DNA of 21,839 nt from assembly GCA_913049565.1 (NCBI GenBank), contig CAJWZG010000016.1:1-21839 (forward strand), in the 5' to 3' direction. The notes below the pieces were generated by a model. The model was not told the origin of the DNA. It was given only the letters and a program-made list of their open reading frames with translations, and made no database searches. Below, one piece after another: positions 15,614 through 21,839 of this stretch (position 1 is its first letter; every line of letters starts with the position of its first letter). Position numbers and translations under genes: made by a program. Source of the DNA: an uncultured Gammaproteobacteria bacterium (GTDB lineage Bacteria > Pseudomonadota > Gammaproteobacteria > Pseudomonadales > Azotimanducaceae_A).

Positions 15614-16637
15614 CCTTACTCCAGTCCCATTCATGAACGGCATCGAGAGCGGCTTGGACACCTTCGATCGGTGTTTGAGGAGTGCATCCGTGACCTAAGT
15701 TGAAGATGTGCCCCAATGGTCCAGCATCTCGAAGGATCTGATGCACCTTATCGCGAATGACTGAAGGGGGTGCCTGGAGTGCGATTGGATCCAAGTTTCC
15801 TTGGAGAGGAACATCACCCAGTACTCGTTTGGCTTGTGCCCAGTCCGCACGCCAGTCCAATGCGAAGGCGTCAGCACCGACTTGAGGGTAGTAATCCAAG
15901 AAGCAATTGCTGTCTCTAGAAAAGTAGAGAGTCGGTGCTCCAGAGACCATCGAGAATACCTTTTGGACGGCAGGGAGGGCAAACTCAATGTAGTCATCTC
16001 GGCCGAGTGCTCCTGCCCACGTGTCAAACAGTTGAACGGCCAGTGCGCCTGCATTAATTTGTGCTTGGAGATGTTTGCCGACGGCGACAGCAAGCTTGTC
16101 GAGCAGCAGTTTAAAAGCCTCGGGTTTAGACCACATGAATCGTTTTGTTTGGTGCCAGTCTTTTGAACCACCCCCTTCAATCAAGTAGCACGCTAGCGTA
16201 AATGGTGCGCCGGCAAATCCAAGGATCGGTTTGTCGGTTCTCTCTCTGCACAGACGAATGGCTTGCATTGGCGATGGAAGATCTCTTTCAGGCTCGAAGT
16301 CTTTTAGTGCTGCCACATCTTCTTCGCTGCGTACAGGGTTGTCAATTTGCGGACCTTTGCCTTCGCGGAAATGCAGATCGGCTCCCATTGAGTGAAGGGG
16401 CAGTAAAATATCGGAGAATAAAATTCCGGCGTCAAATGGAAACCGTCTAAGTGGTTGGAGGGTGATTTCCGCTGCAATTTCTGGATTGTAGCAGCGCTCT
16501 AAGAATCCGAACTGTCTTCGCAATTCCATGTATTCAGGTAAGTATCTTCCGGCTTGTCTCATCATCCAAACTGGTGGACGTGTTACAGGCTCTCTACGAA
16601 GGGCTTTGGCCATTAAGGACTGAGAATCATCATGCAT
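15606..16637 (-). CDS. hemE: Uroporphyrinogen III decarboxylase
   Basis: The protein is about 343 residues from the ATG at 16637, which has GGAG 5 bases upstream; an in-frame TTG at 16655 is less likely. Family motifs are complete: WMMRQAGRYLPEY with the substrate-binding Arg residues, FSDILLPLHSMG with the catalytic Asp, LGFAGAPFTLACYLIEGGGS, and the C-terminal HIFNLGHGCTPQTP. It removes the four acetate carboxyl groups of uroporphyrinogen III to give coproporphyrinogen III in the cytoplasm. It is first in the minus-strand heme operon, followed without a gap by the HemH-like gene and hemG. The length matches the family. Confidence 0.95.
   Translation of the reverse strand: MHDDSQSLMAKALRREPVTRPPVWMMRQAGRYLPEYMELRRQFGFLERCYNPEIAAEITLQPLRRFPFDAGILFSDILLPLHSMGADLHFREGKGPQIDNPVRSEEDVAALKDFEPERDLPSPMQAIRLCRERTDKPILGFAGAPFTLACYLIEGGGSKDWHQTKRFMWSKPEAFKLLLDKLAVAVGKHLQAQINAGALAVQLFDTWAGALGRDDYIEFALPAVQKVFSMVSGAPTLYFSRDSNCFLDYYPQVGADAFALDWRADWAQAKRVLGDVPLQGNLDPIALQAPPSVIRDKVHQILRDAGPLGHIFNLGHGCTPQTPIEGVQAALDAVHEWDWSKVG
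16632..16637. promoter_or_regulatory. Shared start-codon palindrome of two divergent genes
   Basis: ATGCAT contains the ATG of the phosphatase-family gene on the plus strand (16632-16634) and the ATG of hemE on the minus strand (16637-16635). If both starts are right, each promoter and ribosome site lies within the coding sequence of the other gene. Confidence 0.6.
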
Positions 16638-17639
16638 ACAAGCTCCAAACTTCAAGGTTTCTCTTTTTTAACCCAGTTTCTTCCAACGTGGGTAAAGAAT
16701 TGGTTTCTATTGCCCATTCTGTCAACTTTTCTGTATGGAGTTGGCTGGTGGATGCCATGGGAGCACCCTTGGCTCTATCCAATTCATACAATTTTATTGG
16801 TCCAACCTCTCTGGTGTGCCTCCATTTGGCCTGTGTGGACTTGGGTTGTTGTGCGACGCTTGGGACCTGGACTCAAATGGAGTGCATTGGCGATATCGAT
16901 GGTGGGGACCGCTTGGGGCATGGGGATGTTTGCTCCGACCCAAAAACATACTGGAACGCAGGTGCTCGTTGCCAATGTCAACGCCTACGCAGGTGAGCAG
17001 GATATGCTGCAAGGATATTTGTCCATGATAGGTATTTCTCGAGTGGTCTTGCTAGAGAAGAGGGCAGAAGAAATTGGTGGGATGACGAGGGTGGCAGATG
17101 ACTTTGATACTGTGGTCAAGAAACCGTCCCACCACAGTGCTGTATTCTGTTCGGAGGAGTGCTCTGCATGGGTGTCTCCACAAATAGGATCTAGTTCAAT
17201 GGCGATGTCATTGGTTGTGATGCCACTGCCAAAAGATGTCTGTTTGATCGCTGTGCACATTCCACCACCGACCCCGATTGATGCAAGTGGCATGCGTCCC
17301 TATGTCGAGTATATAGAATCTGTGGTTGATTCTGGGCGATTGCTCAGGGATTGGGAAGGGTGTCATCAATCGGATGCAGTCATTATTGCTGGTGATTTCA
17401 ATGCGGTGTCTGGATCTTGGGCTCACAGGCGACTGAGTCAATTGGGGCTTCAAGACGCTCAAAGACGAACAGGATTAGTGGGAGCCACATGGCCAGCAGA
17501 ATCCAAGGATTTTCTTCAGCTACCTGTCTTTCGAATTGATCACGTTCTACACCATCCGGAATTGGAGATATCCGTGCGTCAAGTTCGCATTCCGCATTCA
17601 GACCATCAAGGGCTTCTGTTATCAATTTTTGATGAATAG
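16632..17639 (+). CDS. Membrane-anchored endonuclease/exonuclease/phosphatase family protein
   Basis: The protein is 335 residues. Hydrophobic segments at about 22-40, 47-70 and 83-100 suggest two or three membrane helices, then the metal-dependent EEP domain faces the periplasm or exterior. Catalytic residues appear in the family order: ANVNAY (Asn115), LEKRAEE (Glu142), AVHIPP (His209), AGDFNAV (Asp255, Asn257), RIDHVL (Asp303) and SDHQGL (Asp324, His325). Members with this N-terminal membrane part are common in bacteria and largely uncharacterised; nuclease or phosphodiesterase activity on lipid headgroups or extracellular DNA are both possible. A weak GAGAA is the best ribosome site. Its stop is 13 bases from the stop of the convergent exonuclease. 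Confidence 0.82.
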   Translation: MHTSSKLQGFSFLTQFLPTWVKNWFLLPILSTFLYGVGWWMPWEHPWLYPIHTILLVQPLWCASIWPVWTWVVVRRLGPGLKWSALAISMVGTAWGMGMFAPTQKHTGTQVLVANVNAYAGEQDMLQGYLSMIGISRVVLLEKRAEEIGGMTRVADDFDTVVKKPSHHSAVFCSEECSAWVSPQIGSSSMAMSLVVMPLPKDVCLIAVHIPPPTPIDASGMRPYVEYIESVVDSGRLLRDWEGCHQSDAVIIAGDFNAVSGSWAHRRLSQLGLQDAQRRTGLVGATWPAESKDFLQLPVFRIDHVLHHPELEISVRQVRIPHSDHQGLLLSIFDE

Positions 17640-17652
17640 GCTGATGAATAAT

Positions 17653-18234
17653 CTATGGTTGAACACTGATCCGGTTCAGTAGGGCAATCAGAATTTTCGC
17701 TTGATAGGCGGCGTCTGCATCTGCACGATGTTTTGTATGCTTGTCTTCGGGGGGCAAATTTAAGGGACCTTGAATCTTTTCTTTACTGGCTTCAAGCCAG
17801 TGCGTTCCCAAAACACCCATTGCCAAAGCACGTGTATCGAGGGCTTTGTACCCGAATGGATTTTGGATGTTCTCTGCAACGAAGGCATAATTGACAAAGG
17901 ACCAATCAAATGGAGCATTGTGTCCTACGAAGACAGCTTGGGTGTGTGGGTCACACTGTTTTTTAACCCAAGCGGCAAGTCGTCTGCAGGCCTCGGCTCT
18001 AGGGAGCCCTTCTCTATGAAGTCGATTTTGGTCCAGTCCATGGATTGCAGCCGCTTTGCTGTCAAATCGGGGCGCTTGTGGCCGCATTTCCAGATACAGA
18101 CTTTCTCCGGATACCGCACGACCATCATGGTTGTGTACACAGACGGCCCCCAATGAAACCATATCGTATAAACCAGGCACGGGGCCATTGCATTCGATGT
18201 CAATGACGAAATAGGTTCCTCTTGGTGGTCTCAT
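17653..18234 (-). CDS. DnaQ-like 3'-5' exonuclease (DEDDh family)
   Basis: The protein is 193 residues, a stand-alone exonuclease domain. The DEDDh residues are seen in YFVIDIECNG (Asp12, Glu14), VGHNAPFDWSF (Asp110) and HRADADAAY (His169, Asp174 in HxAxxD). AIHGLDQNRLHREG is the usual segment following the first motif. The size and GLYDMVSLGAV suggest an RNase T/oligoribonuclease- or DnaQ epsilon-like protein, but the substrate cannot be assigned. Its ATG overlaps the dnaX stop as ATGA, so the two are translationally coupled, which fits a proofreading or RNA/DNA trimming role tied to replication. Confidence 0.88.
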   Translation of the reverse strand: MRPPRGTYFVIDIECNGPVPGLYDMVSLGAVCVHNHDGRAVSGESLYLEMRPQAPRFDSKAAAIHGLDQNRLHREGLPRAEACRRLAAWVKKQCDPHTQAVFVGHNAPFDWSFVNYAFVAENIQNPFGYKALDTRALAMGVLGTHWLEASKEKIQGPLNLPPEDKHTKHRADADAAYQAKILIALLNRISVQP

Positions 18235-20126
18235 TTCTGTCCCCTCAATTTTGGGTGAAGCACGGCTGGTTCTGTAAGCGTGATGTTCTGGATCGTGGGT
18301 TCAAAATGCTTGTGCAACGTTTTGAACAGTACATCCTTCTCAAATAGATTCTGCAAGCGCCTTTTCTTATCGGCATCCAATCGCTCCTGTCGTTCTGTGG
18401 GAGTTTCCATTGTCTCAGATTTTTTTCGTATCCGGATGTGGAAATTTCGAACTGAGAAATGGTGTGCGAGTGCATCCTGCCAAAAGACGTCGTCTCGAAT
18501 TCGAGTCATTCTACCCACGTTGAATTCGTTCGGTGTAACAAATTGAACGCGAGAGCCCTCGACTTTTACAAAGGCAATTTGTTCAACGACCGTGTGCTCG
18601 ACTTTGCCCTTTGTTCGCATGTGGTGGACAAACATCCAAAAGGCATCGCGAGGATCCTCCACCTTAGGTTTAGGAGGTACCTTGTTGATGGTGGGTGGTG
18701 GGGATTCTTTGGTTGAGGAAACGTCTTTTCCGGGCTTGAATGTGGGGCGCTTACGTTCACTCTTTACCGGTGCGGAATTTGATGGTGCGGTCCATTTCTT
18801 CCTCAGGTTTTGACTGTTTGTGTCTGTTTTAGAGAGGAATCCAGTACTGGGGCGATTGGGTTTCGGTTGCTGTTCTTCCTTCGGCTTAGAGGTTGGCAGA
18901 AATCCAGAACGTGGAGGCTGTACCTGAGCTTGCCCATCGTCATCTGAATCGACAGAGCGACTCGAAGTTGACTTTTTACGAGGGGATCCACCGCCTTGCA
19001 TTTTGGTGATTTTGGATACCAAATCGTCGATGCTGTGAGCAGGGCGAATGGCGATTAGTTTGGCGACGGCCATTTCCAAAATGAGCTTGGGTCTAGGTGA
19101 ACGACTCACCTGTTCATGAACATCGAGCATCACCTGAAAAGACCGTGTGAATACATCCGAAGTTGTTTTTTTCGCTAAAGATTCTAGTTCCTTCAGCTCA
19201 TCTTCTGGAATATCAACAAACTTAAACGACTCTTTTGACAAGACAACTAAGGTGGCATTTCGCAGCAGTTCTAGCATCTCAGAGACAAATTCAGTGAGAT
19301 CATATCCCGAGTCGTAAACTTGATTGATGGCGTCCAAACAAATTCCTGCGTCGTGGAGTACCATCCCTTTGAGCATACTGTAGAGTAATTCTCGATCGAC
19401 TAGTCCGAGTGCCGATGCCACCTGAGCAGTAGTGATGTCCTTGCCAGCGAAAGAGATAACTTGATCAAGGAGACTTTGAGAGTCTCTCATGGAACCTTCA
19501 CCGGCTCTGGCAATCAGTCTCAGTCCGCCATCATCAATCTGGATGCCTTCTTCTTTGCAGATGTACTTGAGGTGTCCAACCACTGTGCTCATTGGAATTC
19601 GTTTGAACTCAAAGCGTTGACAACGCGATAAAATCGTGTCTGGTAAAGCGTTTGGCTCGGTTGTTGCAAAGATGAATTTGACGTGGGGAGGCGGCTCTTC
19701 CAATGTCTTGAGAAGCGCATTGAAAGCGGCTTTACTCAGCATGTGAACTTCGTCAATGATGATGACTTTAACCCGTCCATTTGGAATGTATTGCAAATCT
19801 TCTTGCAGCATCCGTGCGTTGTCTACTTTGTTGTTGGACGCTCCATCGATTTCGGTGACGGCACTGGAGCTACCACTTAAGATTTCTTCGCAGTATATAC
19901 AGGCACCACAAGGTTCTGGAGTGGGGCCTTCTGCACAATTAAGCGCTCGGGCCAACGCTCTTGCAGTGGTTGTCTTTCCAACACCACGCGGTCCTGAAAA
20001 GAGATAGGCGTGATGCACACGATCACGAGAAATCGCATTTTTCAAGGTTTGTGTGACATGGGTTTGTCCCGCCATCTCATGAAAAGAATTGGGTCTATAT
20101 CTTCGAGCAATAGCGACGTAACTCAT
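18231..20126 (-). CDS. dnaX: DNA polymerase III subunits tau/gamma
   Basis: The protein is 631 residues. The clamp-loader ATPase occupies the first 365 or so: Walker A in SGPRGVGKTTTARALARALN (44-63), the zinc knuckle EPCGACIYCEEI (around 71-82), Walker B IIIDEVHML (122-130), sensor 1 FATTEPNALP and the GEGSMRDSQSLLDQ sensor 2 region around 209-222. A Pro/Lys/Ser-rich linker (about 376-485) repeats the GFLPTSKPK/GFLSKTDT pattern, and a basic, conserved C-terminal domain follows, expected to bind the polymerase alpha subunit. ATP hydrolysis loads the sliding clamp. GGAAG is 6 bases before the ATG. It heads a pair with the exonuclease and diverges from the membrane gene at 20318. Confidence 0.95.
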   Translation of the reverse strand: MSYVAIARRYRPNSFHEMAGQTHVTQTLKNAISRDRVHHAYLFSGPRGVGKTTTARALARALNCAEGPTPEPCGACIYCEEILSGSSSAVTEIDGASNNKVDNARMLQEDLQYIPNGRVKVIIIDEVHMLSKAAFNALLKTLEEPPPHVKFIFATTEPNALPDTILSRCQRFEFKRIPMSTVVGHLKYICKEEGIQIDDGGLRLIARAGEGSMRDSQSLLDQVISFAGKDITTAQVASALGLVDRELLYSMLKGMVLHDAGICLDAINQVYDSGYDLTEFVSEMLELLRNATLVVLSKESFKFVDIPEDELKELESLAKKTTSDVFTRSFQVMLDVHEQVSRSPRPKLILEMAVAKLIAIRPAHSIDDLVSKITKMQGGGSPRKKSTSSRSVDSDDDGQAQVQPPRSGFLPTSKPKEEQQPKPNRPSTGFLSKTDTNSQNLRKKWTAPSNSAPVKSERKRPTFKPGKDVSSTKESPPPTINKVPPKPKVEDPRDAFWMFVHHMRTKGKVEHTVVEQIAFVKVEGSRVQFVTPNEFNVGRMTRIRDDVFWQDALAHHFSVRNFHIRIRKKSETMETPTERQERLDADKKRRLQNLFEKDVLFKTLHKHFEPTIQNITLTEPAVLHPKLRGQK

Positions 20127-20317
20127 GGTGCACTTCCAAAAGGGTTCAGTATCTAATTAGTAGTCCTTTTATACCGATGATGCAAGAGCATTCGGACATC
20201 TATGGACCGTGGTGTGATTGAATATTTTGTTGATCATACGTTTGCTCGATTGGTACCGTTGGCATTTGAAACCTGCGTTGGTTAGTTTGAACGAGAAGGA
20301 AGTACAGTAAGGACGAT

Positions 20318-21097
20318 ATGCGCGAGAATACAGATCCGATGGAGATAGACTCAGATCCCAAACGAAGACTGCAAGATGTTCTGATAGGGATGTTGCTTGG
20401 TGCAGCGATGGGATGGTTGCTTCAACAGGGCAGCAATAAGGTGAAGGCGGATGAACTTCTCACATGGATGATTGGACTAAGTGTGCTTGTTGGGAGCATC
20501 TTTTATCTGGTATCTCCTTATTTACGGACAGTTACAGAGGAGCGACACATCTCTTTGTATGGACTTGTCATGACGATGGTATTTTTGGTGCTGTTTATCG
20601 TACCAATGAGTCTGACAGGGGCTGTACAAGCAAAGATGTACCATATACCGGCCCCACTACGGAATCAGTATCGGATATCGTGCTTGTTTACTCATGCCTC
20701 TAGAACCTGGGATACCGCTCATTATGAAGTGAGGCTGGCGGGACAACTCAGATGGAAAGAAGGGCCACTTGAAGGGTTTTTCGATTTGGATATTTTTGGG
20801 TATCGAACGCGATTCAATCGAATTGTTGGCGCTTCTCGCTATAAAAATAGTCGGGGTGAAGTCTATGGTAAGAACAAGTTGCGTTTGCAGGAGATGGCAC
20901 ACTTTATCGCTGAACGATGGGCGACACTCAAGCCAGAGGACCCCGCAGTACAAGAAGTGCGATTTAAAAGGGTGCGTCACAAGACCGGAGAAGAACATTG
21001 TATGAAACGAGAGCGCTGGTCTAGACCACCGTTGTCTGACATCCCACAAAAGAAACAAGACCTCTTATTGACGGTTCGGATCAAACATGACCAGTAA
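20318..21097 (+). CDS. Three-helix membrane protein of unknown family
   Basis: The protein is 259 residues and not recognised. The N-terminus is acidic (TDPMEIDSDPKRR). Three hydrophobic segments lie at about 21-36, 47-67 and 79-104. A soluble C-terminal domain of about 150 residues follows, rich in Arg and Trp (SRTWDTAHYEVRLAGQLRW, GYRTRFNRIVGASRYKN, VQEVRFKRVRH). AAGGA at 20309-20313 sets the ATG. It overlaps the next gene by 11 bases in a different frame, so the two are coupled. The C-terminal part vaguely resembles the soluble tails seen after HTTM cores (a basic helix, then a P.V.EV.F.R pattern), which would make it a split partner of the downstream protein; this is speculative. Positions 20127-20317 hold the divergent promoter region with dnaX; nothing else is evident. 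Confidence 0.75.
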   Translation: MRENTDPMEIDSDPKRRLQDVLIGMLLGAAMGWLLQQGSNKVKADELLTWMIGLSVLVGSIFYLVSPYLRTVTEERHISLYGLVMTMVFLVLFIVPMSLTGAVQAKMYHIPAPLRNQYRISCLFTHASRTWDTAHYEVRLAGQLRWKEGPLEGFFDLDIFGYRTRFNRIVGASRYKNSRGEVYGKNKLRLQEMAHFIAERWATLKPEDPAVQEVRFKRVRHKTGEEHCMKRERWSRPPLSDIPQKKQDLLLTVRIKHDQ

Positions 21098-21839
21098 ATC
21101 GATCATAGATAAGGTGTTGGATTGGTGGTTCAAGCCGTTTCACATTCAATACATTCGCATCTATGAAGTGCTGATGTGCTTGACGATGGTGTATTACTTT
21201 GGTGGATACATGATGCAGATGGAGTGGTGGGTTGGAGACTTGGGCTTTCACGCCAGTGCTGCCGCGACGTCATCTCACTACTTACCACCACCTCCGAGAC
21301 CCACGTCTGAGTGGTTTGCACCTATTGTGACGACGTTCTATCTTTTGTCTGGAGTGTACCTGATGGGGTATGGACGCCGAGTCCTCAACTGGGTGTTCTT
21401 TGCGCTGGCCGTGTATGTGCAAGCCATGGATCAGCCTTCGGCCTTCACCATCAATCGCATGCTCATCGTTTATTTCTTTATGCTGGGAGTACAGCCATTT
21501 TCAACGAAAGTCATCGATGCTGCAGGGAAGTCAAAAGAGGTGGTTTCGGGATGGATTGTACGAATCATTCAGCTGACCCTAACCATTCAATATACGGCGT
21601 CGGGATTGTGCAAGATGAATGGAGATTGGTTGAGTGACAGCACAATTGTGCGCCTCAACATTGTGTGGACTCAATCTCAGGGGCACTATAAAAATCTAAT
21701 CTCAGCGTGGGCAGTCAATGATTTACCAATGCCGCTGTGGGCACTGCTCGCGATCATCACTCTGGTTTTTGAAACCGGTGCCGTTGTATTTTTCTTCTGG
21801 AATCGAACCCGTATATGGACGGTTTTTTCAGGTTTGTTG
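21087..21839 (+). CDS. HTTM-like multi-pass membrane protein, N-terminal part (runs off the window)
   Basis: 251 codons are open to the right edge, starting ATG at 21087 inside the preceding gene. Repeated hydrophobic segments and the layout are those of the HTTM (vitamin K-dependent gamma-carboxylase-like) fold: IRIYEVLMCLTMVYYFG, a W...LGFHAS loop, then IQLTLTIQYTASGLCKMNGDWLSDSTIVRL, which matches the conserved Q..Y..SG..K..GDW.......L block, and ALLAIITLVFETGAVVFFFWNRTR at the end. True gamma-carboxylases need a Lys base that cannot be tested here. Bacterial HTTM proteins are mostly uncharacterised and often sit beside a partner gene, as here. The assignment is by pattern only, not by search. 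Confidence 0.6.
   Translation, partial: MTSKSIIDKVLDWWFKPFHIQYIRIYEVLMCLTMVYYFGGYMMQMEWWVGDLGFHASAAATSSHYLPPPPRPTSEWFAPIVTTFYLLSGVYLMGYGRRVLNWVFFALAVYVQAMDQPSAFTINRMLIVYFFMLGVQPFSTKVIDAAGKSKEVVSGWIVRIIQLTLTIQYTASGLCKMNGDWLSDSTIVRLNIVWTQSQGHYKNLISAWAVNDLPMPLWALLAIITLVFETGAVVFFFWNRTRIWTVFSGLL

Noticed and set aside
18965..18985. A run of A residues on the minus strand of dnaX (codons CGT AAA AAG, residues 383-385) where a -1 shift would stop 11 codons later, giving a gamma-like product
   Set aside because: The slippery heptamer is T AAA AAG, not the canonical A AAA AAG, and no strong downstream structure is evident. Kept only as a possibility.
20127..20317. Possible SRP RNA or tRNA near dnaX
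   Set aside because: No SRP GGAA-tetraloop domain or tRNA cloverleaf could be seen.

Overview
The window looks like two unrelated bacterial genomes joined near position 12,943-12,990. The left part (1 to about 12,990) reads like a marine, aerobic gammaproteobacterium. It carries TonB-dependent outer-membrane receptors and a set of lipid, aldehyde and acyl-CoA genes (crotonase, sterol-desaturase-type hydroxylase, acyl-CoA ligase, coniferyl-aldehyde-type dehydrogenase, phytanoyl-CoA dioxygenase), and it is visibly GC-richer. The right part (about 12,943 to 21,839) is less GC-rich and carries a heme-biosynthesis/prmC operon and a dnaX/exonuclease pair. It ends in a membrane-protein pair that includes an HTTM-like protein. 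This set recalls deltaproteobacterial lineages (Myxococcota, Bradymonadota or Bdellovibrionota). Both taxonomic guesses are inferences from protein style; no search was run.

Left part, in order: the C-terminal part of a His/Asp/Glu-rich TonB-dependent receptor, probably a metal (zinc-type) importer; a secreted DUF547 protein; a crotonase-fold enzyme with isomerase-like active-site spacing; a short degenerate 15-bp tandem repeat; a membrane fatty-acid-hydroxylase/sterol-desaturase protein (minus); a carboxymuconolactone-decarboxylase-like protein and a GFA/CENP-V zinc protein (plus); an aldehyde dehydrogenase and an acyl-CoA ligase (minus, same direction); a lipoprotein amidohydrolase (plus); a small coiled-coil/transmembrane protein; a phytanoyl-CoA dioxygenase-like protein (minus); and the N-terminal part of a second TonB-dependent receptor. 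That receptor has an apparent one-base frameshift in its signal peptide and is cut off at the junction.

Right part: reading from the right on the minus strand, dnaX and a DEDDh exonuclease overlap by four bases. Further left, hemE, a ferrochelatase-like but degenerate protein, hemG/hemY and prmC form a tightly overlapping operon, and prmC is cut at the junction. A membrane-anchored endonuclease/exonuclease/phosphatase-family protein diverges from hemE, and the two start codons share one ATGCAT palindrome. At the right edge, a three-helix membrane protein of unknown family overlaps an HTTM-like membrane protein that runs off the window.

The most important points for a reader are the probable chimeric join, the unusual HemH-like protein within the heme operon, and the uncharacterised membrane pair at the right edge. 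No RNA genes, CRISPR arrays, insertion sequences or phage genes were recognised.
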